From positions 1 to 46,332 of the forward strand of contig CAYMFU010000238.1 in NCBI GenBank assembly GCA_964389805.1: DNA of 46,332 nucleotides. Direction: 5' to 3'. Shown here piece by piece: positions 26,424 through 35,764 of the stretch (position 1 is the first letter of the stretch; each line of letters starts with the position of its first letter). Both the position numbers and the translations under genes were made by a program. The DNA comes from JAGTVG01 sp964389805 (lineage in GTDB: Bacteria; Bacteroidota; Bacteroidia; Cytophagales; Cyclobacteriaceae). The notes under the pieces are model-generated. The model saw nothing but the letters and a program-made list of their open reading frames with translations. It ran no database searches and had not been told where the DNA came from.

Positions 26424-27727
26424 GAAAAGTTCTTATCATTAGTTATTACTGGCCACCCGCTGGTGGGATCTCAGTGCACAGATCACTTAAATTTGCTAAG
26501 TACCTTAGGAAATTTGGATGGGAACCGGTTGTTTATGTTCCATCAAATGCAAATTATCCATATTATGATGAAGGGAACCTTAAAGATATTCCTGAAAACC
26601 TCACCATATTAACACGCCCAATAAAAGAACCTTTTAATATCTTTAAAATACTTTCAGGCAGGGGTAAAAATGAATCCCTGAATAATATTGTGCATGTGAG
26701 GACACGCAAGCAATCATTGATCGACAAACTTGGGATATGGATCAGGGGAAATTTATTTATTCCGGACGCCAGATCTTTATGGATAAGGCCATCTGTAAAA
26801 TACTTATCTTCCTATTTAAAGGCGAATCCTGTCGATGCTATTTTTGCTGACGGGCCTCCCCACACGAACAACGTCATTGCGACGAAATTAAGCAAAAGGT
26901 ACGGAATCCCCTATTTGGCCGACTTCCAGGATCCCTGGACACAAGTTGATTATTATGAGCTTTTCCCAATCACAAGTTGGGCCGATAAAAAACATAAACG
27001 GTTAGAACAGGAAGTGTTCAATCAGGCATCTAAAATTACAATAGCCAGCCCTTCCTGGAAAATAGATCTCGAACAGATCGGCGCGAAAAATGTGGAGGTG
27101 CTTTATTGGGGCTTTGATGAGGAAGATTTTGCAGACCTTAAACCAATTGAGAATCCGTATTTCTCCATCGCCCATATTGGGTTGATGGGATTCGACAGAA
27201 ATCCGGAAGTTTTTTTTAGAGTGCTTGGAGATTTAAAAGAGGAGAATCAGGAATTCAGCAAAGACCTGAAAATTATTCTAGCCGGTCAAATCGATTATAG
27301 TGTCAAAAAGTCAATATCTGAATGCAATCTGGATATAAATGTTGAATATCATGGCATTGTGGACAGAATTGCTGCACTAAAAATGGCCAAAGGTTGTTCA
27401 TTATTGCTTCTCCTGTTAAACAAGGCGAAGAATGCAAAAGGACGACTGCCGGGCAAATTGTATGAATATTTAAGATTACGAAGACCAGTGGTCGCCTTGG
27501 GATTTAAAGATAGTGATGCAGAAGAGATCATAAAGAATACCGGATCTGGTGAGAGTTTTGAGTATGATGATTCCTTGAAGATCCGGGATTTCATTTTAAG
27601 TTCTTATAATAAATTCAAAAATGAACAACTTCTCCAGACTACAGGAGAGATTGGTTATTACAGTGTGGAGAATCAGACTAAGAGATTGTCTGAATTCTTA
27701 AATGGGATAAGCAGATCAGATGATTAA
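26420..27727 (+). CDS. Glycosyltransferase, GT-B fold (family 4 type)
   Basis: 435 residues from the ATG at 26420, which overlaps the YfhO stop. A longer frame upstream is only overlap. The N-terminus RKVLIISYYWPPAGGISVHR is the typical acceptor-domain start of family 4 transferases in Bacteroidota. A mid-protein LADFQDPW segment and a C-terminal donor half follow, with YHGIVDRIAALKMAKGCSLLLLL and GRLPGKLYEYLRLRRPVVALG, in which the E of KLYEYL probably binds the donor. It probably adds a sugar during glycan assembly at the cytoplasmic face. Donor and acceptor unknown. Confidence 0.88.
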   Translation: MRKVLIISYYWPPAGGISVHRSLKFAKYLRKFGWEPVVYVPSNANYPYYDEGNLKDIPENLTILTRPIKEPFNIFKILSGRGKNESLNNIVHVRTRKQSLIDKLGIWIRGNLFIPDARSLWIRPSVKYLSSYLKANPVDAIFADGPPHTNNVIATKLSKRYGIPYLADFQDPWTQVDYYELFPITSWADKKHKRLEQEVFNQASKITIASPSWKIDLEQIGAKNVEVLYWGFDEEDFADLKPIENPYFSIAHIGLMGFDRNPEVFFRVLGDLKEENQEFSKDLKIILAGQIDYSVKKSISECNLDINVEYHGIVDRIAALKMAKGCSLLLLLLNKAKNAKGRLPGKLYEYLRLRRPVVALGFKDSDAEEIIKNTGSGESFEYDDSLKIRDFILSSYNKFKNEQLLQTTGEIGYYSVENQTKRLSEFLNGISRSDD

Positions 27728-29120
27728 AGGAAAACGTATTTTATGCTATCTGGACAATGATAGAGGCAGGGATGCTGAAATGATGCTTCCTTTGGTATAT
27801 TTTATAGAAAACGTGTTGGAGTGTACTGTTGAATTTGCATTCGTATGGGACGTCCATGCTATCTACAGAAAGAAACCGGACCTCGTATTGCTCCCAAATG
27901 CCATCGGATCACCTTTAAATCACCAAATAGCAAAATATGCAAATGATCAGAAGGTTAAGGTATTTGCCCTTATCTCAGAAGGGAATTTCAGAACAGATGG
28001 GACGTTTAACTATTGGGGATATAATAAAGACAAAGAGTTCTATGAAGATTACATTTGTCTGTGGTCTAAAAGAACATATGATTTTTTATCAGAAAAAGAG
28101 CCGGATCATATCCAAAAAATGGTGGTGACAGGAGGTATTGGATTCGACAGATATAAGATATATTCTTTTAAAAAAAGAGAGGATTTCCTTAAGGACCGCG
28201 GATTACAGCAATTCAAAAAGGTGATAGGATACGCAGGCTGGTCTTTTGGAAAATTATTCAATAAACAGGGCCGCTCAGAGATAAGATATTTACATAAAAA
28301 TGATCCTAAAAGGATGGATTGGATGAAACAGCAGATGTACCTGGTGGAAGAAATTCTAAAAAAATGCATAGAAGCCAATCAAGACACCTTATTTATTTTT
28401 AAGCGGCATCCAAACGAGGCCAATCCTTCAATAGTTGGAGAAGGCATGAATGAAATGCTCAGGCTAAAAGATTACCCAAATGTGATATATGTAAAGGAAG
28501 AGGAAAATATACATGACCTGATTAACCTATCGGATTTGTGGATGGCTTTTGAAAGTACCACCACTTTAGAATCCTGGATCATGAGAGAAACGCATCCGAC
28601 TATTCTGATCAATCCGGACCCAGATTTTAAAAGAGACAAGCTTTATAAAGGATCTATAATTGCACAAGGATATCCTGAGTTGCAGGAAATGATCGATGAA
28701 TATTATATTTCCGGCACCATTAAACAATTTTTTGAGCTTGACAAGAAAGAAAACAGGTCCAAATTGATAAAAGATACAATTGGCTATGGAGATGGCCTTA
28801 ACCATGTACGTACAGGTATATATCTTAGTGAAAGTCTGGACAAGGCTGATTCAAAGAAAGCCAGGTTTGTGTTTTCCTTTAATTACTATATGAAATTTCG
28901 GTTATTACATATAGTTAAGTATTTTTATATCAGAAAATTGTTTGAAAAATTGCCAAAATTCAAGAAAACAGTCTGGCTTTTTGAGCGATTTGAATTGGAT
29001 AATATAAATGTTCTGAAACAGCAGTATTGGCCTTTTCTTTCTGATTTTTATTTGAAGAATAGTATTAAGCAGCAATATCAAGATAAAACATTATCTCAAA
29101 ATTTAAAAAGAAATGATTGA
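27720..29120 (+). CDS. BFO_1060-like glycosyltransferase, candidate pseudaminic acid transferase
   Basis: 466 residues, overlapping the gene before and after by 8 bases each. The two-domain organisation has a DRGRDAEMMLPLVY start, a GVTGGIGFDR-like linker (VVTGGIGFDRYK), an HP-type motif in FIFKRHPNEANPS, and an acidic substrate segment AFESTTTLESWIM. HP and S/E motifs of this sort occur in transferases using CMP-activated sialic acid or Kdo. I recall this family by the Tannerella forsythia locus name BFO_1060, found there near nonulosonic acid genes. Adjacency to pseB-F suggests it transfers CMP-pseudaminic acid. The family call is moderate; the donor is an inference. Confidence 0.7.
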   Translation: MIKGKRILCYLDNDRGRDAEMMLPLVYFIENVLECTVEFAFVWDVHAIYRKKPDLVLLPNAIGSPLNHQIAKYANDQKVKVFALISEGNFRTDGTFNYWGYNKDKEFYEDYICLWSKRTYDFLSEKEPDHIQKMVVTGGIGFDRYKIYSFKKREDFLKDRGLQQFKKVIGYAGWSFGKLFNKQGRSEIRYLHKNDPKRMDWMKQQMYLVEEILKKCIEANQDTLFIFKRHPNEANPSIVGEGMNEMLRLKDYPNVIYVKEEENIHDLINLSDLWMAFESTTTLESWIMRETHPTILINPDPDFKRDKLYKGSIIAQGYPELQEMIDEYYISGTIKQFFELDKKENRSKLIKDTIGYGDGLNHVRTGIYLSESLDKADSKKARFVFSFNYYMKFRLLHIVKYFYIRKLFEKLPKFKKTVWLFERFELDNINVLKQQYWPFLSDFYLKNSIKQQYQDKTLSQNLKRND

Positions 29121-30123
29121 CCTCAATGGAAAATCAATCCTTGTAACAGGAGGTACCGGTTCATTCGGACAGAAATTTGTATCCGAGGCTCTTAAAAAAT
29201 TCCCGGGAATTCATCGTCTCGTTATTTTCTCAAGGGATGAGCTGAAACAATATGAAATGTCGCAGAAGTTCCCAAAATCAAAGTACGATTGTATACGATA
29301 TTTTATCGGTGATGTGCGGGATCCCAACCGCCTGACACGGGCCTTTGAAGAGATCGACATTGTGGTTCATGCGGCTGCACTTAAACAAGTACCTGCTGCA
29401 GAATATAATCCTTTTGAGTTTATTAATACAAACATCATAGGTGCCGAGAATGTAATAAACGCTGCTCTTGATAATAACGTCGAAACAGTTGTTGCGCTAT
29501 CTACCGACAAGGCCGCGGCTCCTATAAATCTCTATGGGGCGACCAAATTATGTTCAGACAAGCTATTTATAGCCGCTAATAATATCAAAGGCAGCCGTAA
29601 ATGTAAATTTACTATTGTAAGGTATGGTAATGTGATGGGTTCAAGGGGATCCGTCATTCCTCTATTTTTAAAACAGAGCCTGGAAAACCTGCTTACAGTT
29701 ACCAATCCCGAGATGACCCGGTTCAATATATCTCTTCAGGAGGGGATCAACATGGTACTTTACGCCATGGAAAAAAGTATGGGTGGAGAGATCTTTGTCT
29801 CTAAAATTCCTTCCTATAAAATTATGGATGTGGCTAAAGCCATTGCTCCAGATGCAAAGATCGAAATTACGGGTACCCGGCCAGGAGAGAAGTTACATGA
29901 AGAAATGGTTACTACTGCCGACGCACCGAATACAATCGACATAGGCGATCACTATATCATTTTACCTGTGGTCAACAATGTTAAAAAGAAAAAATATCTC
30001 GATTATTACAATGGAAAATTAATGCCGGAAGGATTTTCCTACAACTCCGGAAACAACGACAAATGGTTATCAGTAGATGAGATCCGTGAAATGATCAAAT
30101 TGCATGTGGATCCAAAAATTTAA
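29113..30123 (+). CDS. pseB: UDP-N-acetylglucosamine 4,6-dehydratase (inverting)
   Basis: 336 residues, the usual length for PseB/FlaA1. It catalyses the first step of pseudaminic acid synthesis, C4,6-dehydration with C5 epimerisation of UDP-GlcNAc. NAD-binding motif TGGTGSFG is at 12-19. The catalytic set STDK (Asp132, Lys133) and YGATK (Tyr141, Lys145) falls at the same numbers I recall for H. pylori FlaA1. The start overlaps the preceding glycosyltransferase by 8 bases. Next is pseC after 6 bases. Confidence 0.95.
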   Translation: MIDLNGKSILVTGGTGSFGQKFVSEALKKFPGIHRLVIFSRDELKQYEMSQKFPKSKYDCIRYFIGDVRDPNRLTRAFEEIDIVVHAAALKQVPAAEYNPFEFINTNIIGAENVINAALDNNVETVVALSTDKAAAPINLYGATKLCSDKLFIAANNIKGSRKCKFTIVRYGNVMGSRGSVIPLFLKQSLENLLTVTNPEMTRFNISLQEGINMVLYAMEKSMGGEIFVSKIPSYKIMDVAKAIAPDAKIEITGTRPGEKLHEEMVTTADAPNTIDIGDHYIILPVVNNVKKKKYLDYYNGKLMPEGFSYNSGNNDKWLSVDEIREMIKLHVDPKI

Positions 30124-30129
30124 GATTTC

Positions 30130-31293
30130 ATGAGAAATCATATTCCTTATGGTAAACAAAATATCACACAGGAGGATATCGATGCTGTAGCATCGGTCCT
30201 TAAATCTGATTTAATTACGCAAGGACCAGCAGTTGAAGACTTTGAAAAAGCATTCTCTGATTACATAGGCTCGAAATATGCGGTAGCAGTTGCAAATGGA
30301 ACCGCTGCTTTACATCTGTCGGCCCTGGCGCTCCAGGTTACTACAGGAGATAAAGTTATCACCAGTCCACTAACCTTTGCCGCTTCCGCAAATTGCATCC
30401 TGTACTGTGGGGGAAATGTAGAATTTGCGGATATCGATCCAAAAACACTTTGCATCGACTTAAACCAAGTTGAAGATCAGCTCAAGAAAAATACAGCTAA
30501 TGATATTAAAGGTATTATTCCTGTTGATTTTGCAGGATTCCCGGTTAATACTGAGGATTTAAGGTCTATAACTGACAAATATGGTCTGTGGATCCTTGAA
30601 GATGCATGCCACGCCCCTGGGGCCAGCTTTGCTGATTCGAATGACAGACAATGTAAGAGTGGCAATGGGGAGTTTTCTGACCTATCTATATTCTCCTTTC
30701 ATCCTGTAAAACATATAGCTACAGGTGAAGGAGGAATGATCACAGGAAATGACAATGAAAAGATTAACAGGATAAAAAGGCTCCGAACTCATGGAATTAC
30801 AAAGGATCCCGATCAGCTCAACCGAAAGGACCAGGGAGGGTGGTATTATGAAATGCAGGACCTGGGATATAATTATAGAATTACAGATTTTCAGTGTGCT
30901 CTAGGCAAATCCCAACTAAAAAGGATTGACGAATCTTTAAAGAGGAGACAGGATATTGCGAATCGTTATATAGAAGCATTTTCAGAATATGATTTCATAA
31001 AAATGACAAATGTGCCCAAAAATATATCCCATGCCTGGCACCTTTTTGTAATTCAGGTTCCAAGGCGCAGGGACCTGTATGATTATCTTAGAGAAAATGA
31101 AATCTATACTCAGGTACATTACATTCCCGTTCATATGCAGCCATATTATAAACAACTAGGATGGAAAGAGGGAGATTTTCCTGTTACAGAAAATTATTAT
31201 GAACATTGCCTGAGTTTACCAATGTATCAGAGCCTTGAAGATGAAGAACAGGAATATGTCATTGAGAAAATAAAATCATTTTATAATATCTAA
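30130..31293 (+). CDS. pseC: UDP-4-amino-4,6-dideoxy-N-acetyl-beta-L-altrosamine transaminase
   Basis: 387 residues of the DegT/DnrJ/EryC1 PLP family. The PLP lysine is Lys194 in SFHPVKHIATGEGG, and the cofactor-stacking region is EDACHAPGA. The N-terminus IPYGKQNITQEDIDAVASVL is the standard one for PseC. It transfers an amino group to C4 of the PseB product. The stop overlaps the pseF start by one base (TAATG), so the two are translationally coupled. Confidence 0.94.
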   Translation: MRNHIPYGKQNITQEDIDAVASVLKSDLITQGPAVEDFEKAFSDYIGSKYAVAVANGTAALHLSALALQVTTGDKVITSPLTFAASANCILYCGGNVEFADIDPKTLCIDLNQVEDQLKKNTANDIKGIIPVDFAGFPVNTEDLRSITDKYGLWILEDACHAPGASFADSNDRQCKSGNGEFSDLSIFSFHPVKHIATGEGGMITGNDNEKINRIKRLRTHGITKDPDQLNRKDQGGWYYEMQDLGYNYRITDFQCALGKSQLKRIDESLKRRQDIANRYIEAFSEYDFIKMTNVPKNISHAWHLFVIQVPRRRDLYDYLRENEIYTQVHYIPVHMQPYYKQLGWKEGDFPVTENYYEHCLSLPMYQSLEDEEQEYVIEKIKSFYNI

Positions 31294-31973
31294 TGAGAAA
31301 AAACCTGGCTATCATTCCAGCCAGAGCTGGATCGAAAAGAATTCATAAAAAGAACATTAAAACTTTTTTAGATAAACCTATCATTGCATATTCAATTCAG
31401 GTGGCGAAAGAATCAGGATTGTTTGACGAGATCATGGTATCGACAGATGATAAGGAAATTGCAAAAGTAGCCCAAAGGTATGGTGCCCTTGTTCCTTTTT
31501 ACAGGAGCAAAGAAAATGCTGATGATTTCGCCACATTGAATGATGTACTTATAGAAACGCTCAAAAAGTATAATGAGCTGAAAAAATCATTCCATTATGT
31601 CTGTATGATCTTGCCAACCGCCCCGCTGATCAGATCGACGACCCTTGAAAAGGCCCTCTCAATTTTGATATCTGGAAATTTCGACTCCATCAGGCCCATA
31701 GTTAAATTTTCATATCCGATCCAAAGGGCTTTTAGATGTTCTGAGGGAGGTGTGATCGAGATGATCAATCCTGAGCACCAAACTACTAGATCACAGGACC
31801 TTGAAAGCACATATCATGATTCCGGACAGTTCTATTGGGTAAATAAAGGCAAATCACTACTTGATGAACATAAAGGTGGAATAATTATCCCTGAAACGGA
31901 GGCTCAAGATATTGATAGCGAAGAAGACTGGAACATGGCAGAAATTAAATATAAATTAATTCATAAGATTTGA
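31293..31973 (+). CDS. pseF: Pseudaminic acid cytidylyltransferase
   Basis: 226 residues, close to the length of known PseF proteins. The signature IIPARAGSKRIHKKNIK is at residues 7-23, followed by TDDKEIAKVAQRYGA and VCMILPTAPLI. It activates pseudaminic acid with CTP to CMP-pseudaminic acid. NeuA and legionaminic activators share the fold; the surrounding Pse genes settle the assignment. Translationally coupled to pseC and pseG. Confidence 0.93.
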   Translation: MRKNLAIIPARAGSKRIHKKNIKTFLDKPIIAYSIQVAKESGLFDEIMVSTDDKEIAKVAQRYGALVPFYRSKENADDFATLNDVLIETLKKYNELKKSFHYVCMILPTAPLIRSTTLEKALSILISGNFDSIRPIVKFSYPIQRAFRCSEGGVIEMINPEHQTTRSQDLESTYHDSGQFYWVNKGKSLLDEHKGGIIIPETEAQDIDSEEDWNMAEIKYKLIHKI

Positions 31974-33013
31974 TGATGAATAGCTGTTTCCTGCGGGTGG
32001 ATGCAAACAAAAAAATCGGATATGGACATTTATCCAGATGCAGGATAATCGCAGATGAATTAATTAAAAATAAGATCAAACCTGTTTTCCTGGTACATGA
32101 TACCGATGCATCCATCCTGAAGCTTCTTTCCGACCAGAATTATGAATACAGGATTCTTCAAGCAGATGACCCACAGGAAATTATTTCTTGTAAAAATCTA
32201 TATAAGGCCCAAAAATACCTTTTGATATTCGATACGGATATTGAATTATATTATAATAAGGAAACACAGCATGACCTGATCAGTGCAGGGTTCAAATTGG
32301 TCTATTTTACGTTCTGGGATCAATATTTATATTATGCGCACATCATTATAAATCAGAATCCTCTAAGTTTGACCCACCATTATCAAACGGCTGATCATAC
32401 AAAAAAACTTCTGGGGCCTGATTACATGATCTTTGACAACCAATTTGTTGATGCATCAGGTATTGGTTCTGAACAAGGCAATGCTAAAGCATGGGATTTC
32501 TTTTTATCTTTTGGCGGCACGGACATCCCGGATACGACCGCAAAAACAATAAAGGCTCTGGAACTACTCGACATTAATATCCGGTTTTGTAATGTGGTAA
32601 TTGGCGCATTATACCAGAATGAAAGAAGACTATATGACCTAATAGATAATTGCCCGTTTGAATGTCGTATATTTAAGCAGATTCCTAATATTTCAGATAT
32701 TATGCAGCAATCAAATATTGCGATCAGCAGTGGTGGTTTAACGCTATGGGAACTGGCTGTGATGAATGTTCCGACAGCCGTCATAAGTTATTCTGATAGA
32801 GAAAAAATAACAGCTGACCATTTAGATAATAGAGGCTGGACTTATCACATGGGTTCCGCAGATCAGCTGGATCCATTACTGCTTTCTGAAAAGATCAGAA
32901 CCTTTATAAGCTCTGAGGACCTTATGAATAGAACCAAATCCCTGCGAGATATTATAAATATTAATGGGAAACAGAACATTGTTAAAGAACTTATTTTGTT
33001 ATTAGATGAATAA
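31973..33013 (+). CDS. pseG: UDP-2,4-diacetamido-2,4,6-trideoxy-beta-L-altropyranose hydrolase
   Basis: 346 residues from the ATG at 31973, which overlaps the pseF stop (TGATG). A TTG one codon earlier and an ATG one codon later are alternatives. The GT-B-like PseG marker IGYGHLSRC is near residues 13-21, and ISSGGLTLWELAVMNVP forms the C-terminal nucleotide site. It removes UDP from the diacetamido sugar before PseI. In some bacteria PseG is fused to the acetyltransferase PseH; here the protein ends soon after the hydrolase fold, with no GNAT domain. Confidence 0.9.
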   Translation: MMNSCFLRVDANKKIGYGHLSRCRIIADELIKNKIKPVFLVHDTDASILKLLSDQNYEYRILQADDPQEIISCKNLYKAQKYLLIFDTDIELYYNKETQHDLISAGFKLVYFTFWDQYLYYAHIIINQNPLSLTHHYQTADHTKKLLGPDYMIFDNQFVDASGIGSEQGNAKAWDFFLSFGGTDIPDTTAKTIKALELLDINIRFCNVVIGALYQNERRLYDLIDNCPFECRIFKQIPNISDIMQQSNIAISSGGLTLWELAVMNVPTAVISYSDREKITADHLDNRGWTYHMGSADQLDPLLLSEKIRTFISSEDLMNRTKSLRDIININGKQNIVKELILLLDE

Positions 33014-33941
33014 GGAACTCGAACAGGTCATTAATAAAGCCAACATCAAGTTGTCAGAACTAGAATCGGAAATATTGGAACAATTCGACCTACCTGAAAA
33101 ACCAGTATTTTTTGTCGTCGGCGCACCCAGGTCAGGTACCACAGTGTTGCTTCAGACAATTATTGAATATTACAATATTGGGTACATAAATAATTTTATT
33201 GCAAAATTCTGGGAAGCCCCCGTAGTTGGTGCTACAATATTTCAATCCATGAATCTAAAACCTGAAAAACAATCCTTTGTTTCTGATTCAGGGTTTACCA
33301 CGGGCATCAACGGACCGCATGAATTCGGCTATTTCTGGAAGAGATTTTTTAAATATGATGATTCGCATCAAATCAAAGAATCTGACTATTCGTCGATCAA
33401 CTCAAAATTGTTGAATAAAGAGATTTCCGGCTTAGAGAATGTATTGAAGAAACCTATGATTTTTAAGAATCCTCCTGCAGTAAGCCTCCAAATCAGGTTT
33501 TTTAGTAAGTATGTGCCCAATGCCCATTTTATTTATATTAAACGTGATCCAAAATTCATTGCTCAATCAATTTATTTGAAAAGGAAACAGATATATCAGG
33601 ACCTGAAGCATTGGTATTCAACCAAGCCCACTCAATATAATCGGTTAAAATTAGAAGATCCAGTTAAACAAATTATTGGTCAGGTTTTTTATTCGAACCA
33701 AAAAATCGAAAGTGATTTATCCAGGATACCTGATACAAACAAGACGATCATTGATTATGAGGTATTCTGTAAAAATCCTATCGATAGTATTAATTCATGT
33801 AATAAACTCAAGGAGTTAATGATATCGAATAAACCTTCAGAATCCGATCCCCTGACTTTCGAAATCAAAGACAAAATATTGGTCGATCAGCAAATTTGGG
33901 ATAGTTTTGGCACTGAATTCGATAAACTCAAAAAAGGATGA
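33006..33941 (+). CDS. PAPS-dependent sulfotransferase
   Basis: 311 residues of the sulfotransferase superfamily. The 5'-phosphosulfate loop is FFVVGAPRSGTTVLLQ (35-50). The 3'-phosphate segment is YIKRDPKFIAQSIYLKR with Arg and Ser ligands. A final IDYEVFCKNP motif is typical. It overlaps pseG by 8 bases and the WbqC gene by 4, so it is built into the pathway operon. It could sulfate pseudaminic acid or another residue of the glycan; acceptor not determinable. No PAPS synthesis genes are in the window. Confidence 0.87.
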   Translation: MNKELEQVINKANIKLSELESEILEQFDLPEKPVFFVVGAPRSGTTVLLQTIIEYYNIGYINNFIAKFWEAPVVGATIFQSMNLKPEKQSFVSDSGFTTGINGPHEFGYFWKRFFKYDDSHQIKESDYSSINSKLLNKEISGLENVLKKPMIFKNPPAVSLQIRFFSKYVPNAHFIYIKRDPKFIAQSIYLKRKQIYQDLKHWYSTKPTQYNRLKLEDPVKQIIGQVFYSNQKIESDLSRIPDTNKTIIDYEVFCKNPIDSINSCNKLKELMISNKPSESDPLTFEIKDKILVDQQIWDSFGTEFDKLKKG

Positions 33942-34696
33942 TCTGTTCTATTATGCAACCGACGTATTATCCCTGGTTAGGATACTTTGATATGATGGAC
34001 CAGTGCGATAAATTTATTCTCTTAGATGACGTACAACTGGTAAAGCGAAGCTGGCAGGTCAGAAATAGAATAAAGACCTCATCAGGGCCGATATTTTTAA
34101 GCATACCTATTAAAAAAACGCTCTCAAGAGATGATTGTACTATTAATCAGGCCGAAATAAACAACGATACCGATTGGCAGGCTAAGCACTTAAATAGCAT
34201 TAAGCATTCCTATTCCAGATCCGGGTACTTCAAAGAGGTTTTGCCGCTAATTGAATCAGTGATGGATATGGAATTAAAATTTCTTGGTCAATTTAATACA
34301 AATTTAATCAGGAGCATCGCCTCTGCAATCCAGATAAAATCAGAGATCATTATAACATCTGAAATTAAAGGAATAGAGGGTAAAAAGGATGAGAGATTGA
34401 CTTCAATCTGCAAAAATATTGGAGCCGGTAAATACCTGTCACCTCAGGGTTCGGCAGATTATCTTGAATCCGAAACACCGGGTGGGAAGCTAAGCTCAAG
34501 TGGCATAGAAGTATATTATCATAATTATACTCATCCAGTATATCCCCAATTGTATGATGAATTTATTCCATTTATGTGTATAATTGATTTGTTGTTTAAT
34601 GTCGGATTTAAGAATGCCTTACAAGTCATTCGATCTGGCCGGGATAAAAATTATACATCTCTGGAATTCAGAAAGGATATTATGAAAATCTCCTAA
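33938..34696 (+). CDS. WbqC-family protein
   Basis: 252 residues with the family's characteristic start, MQPTYYPWLGYFDMMDQCDKF then LLDDVQLVKRSWQVRNRIK. The middle has GAGKYLSPQGSADYL and the end IDLLFNVGFKNALQVI. WbqC proteins are found in O-antigen and capsule loci, and I am not aware of an established reaction. The gene sits between the sulfotransferase (4-base overlap) and pseI. Because PseH is missing from an otherwise complete pathway, an acyl- or aminoacyl-transfer role on the 4-amino sugar is a reasonable hypothesis, but nothing in the sequence proves it. Confidence 0.88.
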   Translation: MICSIMQPTYYPWLGYFDMMDQCDKFILLDDVQLVKRSWQVRNRIKTSSGPIFLSIPIKKTLSRDDCTINQAEINNDTDWQAKHLNSIKHSYSRSGYFKEVLPLIESVMDMELKFLGQFNTNLIRSIASAIQIKSEIIITSEIKGIEGKKDERLTSICKNIGAGKYLSPQGSADYLESETPGGKLSSSGIEVYYHNYTHPVYPQLYDEFIPFMCIIDLLFNVGFKNALQVIRSGRDKNYTSLEFRKDIMKIS

Positions 34697-34700
34697 GGAA
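34695..34700 (+). promoter_or_regulatory. Shine-Dalgarno supporting the TTG start of pseI
   Basis: AAGGAA lies six bases upstream of the TTG at 34707 and directly behind the WbqC stop codon. Purine-rich sites this clear are rare in the window, and it supports TTG as the real start, which also gives the expected PseI N-terminus. Confidence 0.55.
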
Positions 34701-34706
34701 AATATT

Positions 34707-35759
34707 TTGAAAGAAATCTACATCGGGAATCGCCTTATTAGTGAAAATAGTCCGGCGCTTATTGTAGCGGAGCTATCAGCAAATCATCATAATAACCTTA
34801 ATATTGCACTGGAAACTATTCAAGCCATTAAAGAATCTGGAGCTGATGCTGTGAAGGTTCAAACCTACAGGCCTGATTCCATAACCCTGGATTCTGATAA
34901 TGAACTTTTTCAGACCAGGAAAGACAGCCATTGGGCTGGAAAGAAGTTGTTTGATCTGTATAAGGAAGGATCCCTTCCTTATGAATGGCACAAGGATCTG
35001 AAATCCTATTCTGAAAGTATGGGATTAATATTCTTTTCCACGCCTTTTGACATCCAGGATGTTGATTTTCTTGAAACCCTCGATGTTCCAGCGTATAAAA
35101 TTGCTTCTTTAGAGATCAATGATATCCCCTTGATCTCCTATGTAGCTGAAAAAGGAAAGCCAATAATCCTTTCAACGGGCATAGCAGCTCCTGAAGACAT
35201 TGAACTTGCTGTAAAAACTTGTCTGGATAAGGGAAACGATAAGATCATCATTCTAAAATGTACTTCGAGTTACCCTACCCCACCTGAGGAGGCACACCTT
35301 CTAAGCATGCAATGGCTGAAAGAAAATTTTGATACTTTAACCGGCCTGTCAGACCATACCCTGGACACCTATGCACCGATAGCCGCCATATCCTTAGGAG
35401 CTAAATTTATTGAGAAACACTTTATCCTGGACAAAAATTTAAAGAGTCTTGATGCAGATTTTTCACTCGATCCAAAAGAATTTACTGCGATGGTAAAAGC
35501 CATCCGTGAAACTGAAAAGCTATTGGGTAATTATGAATACTCGGTTACTCAAAAAATGGAACTTGCCAGGAGATCCAGACGCTCAATATTTATAATTAAA
35601 GACATAAAACAGAGTGAAAAATTTACAATAAAAAACACAAAGGTTATTCGACCCGGAGACGGACTACATCCAAAATATTTTCATGACATTCTTGGAAAAA
35701 GGGCAGCACGTTATCTCAAAATGGGCACCCCTCTAACTTTTGATGACATAATAGATTAA
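34707..35759 (+). CDS. pseI: Pseudaminic acid synthase
   Basis: 350 residues from a TTG start. The NeuB-type TIM barrel includes PALIVAELSANHHNN (14-28), ADAVKVQTYRPDSIT, KIASLEIND, LILKCTSSYPTPPEE-like IILKCTSSYPTPPEE, and GLSDHTLD. A C-terminal SAF/antifreeze-like domain follows (RRSIFIIKDIK to the end). It condenses 6-deoxy-AltdiNAc with phosphoenolpyruvate to form pseudaminic acid. The Pse genes in the operon favour pseudaminic over legionaminic or sialic acid. Confidence 0.93.
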   Translation: MKEIYIGNRLISENSPALIVAELSANHHNNLNIALETIQAIKESGADAVKVQTYRPDSITLDSDNELFQTRKDSHWAGKKLFDLYKEGSLPYEWHKDLKSYSESMGLIFFSTPFDIQDVDFLETLDVPAYKIASLEINDIPLISYVAEKGKPIILSTGIAAPEDIELAVKTCLDKGNDKIIILKCTSSYPTPPEEAHLLSMQWLKENFDTLTGLSDHTLDTYAPIAAISLGAKFIEKHFILDKNLKSLDADFSLDPKEFTAMVKAIRETEKLLGNYEYSVTQKMELARRSRRSIFIIKDIKQSEKFTIKNTKVIRPGDGLHPKYFHDILGKRAARYLKMGTPLTFDDIID

Positions 35760-35764
35760 GAATA

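Noticed and set aside
31973..33013. PseG-PseH fusion that would explain the missing acetyltransferase
   Set aside because: The protein ends about 95 residues after the SSGG nucleotide-site motif, in sequence that still belongs to the hydrolase fold, with no GNAT motifs.
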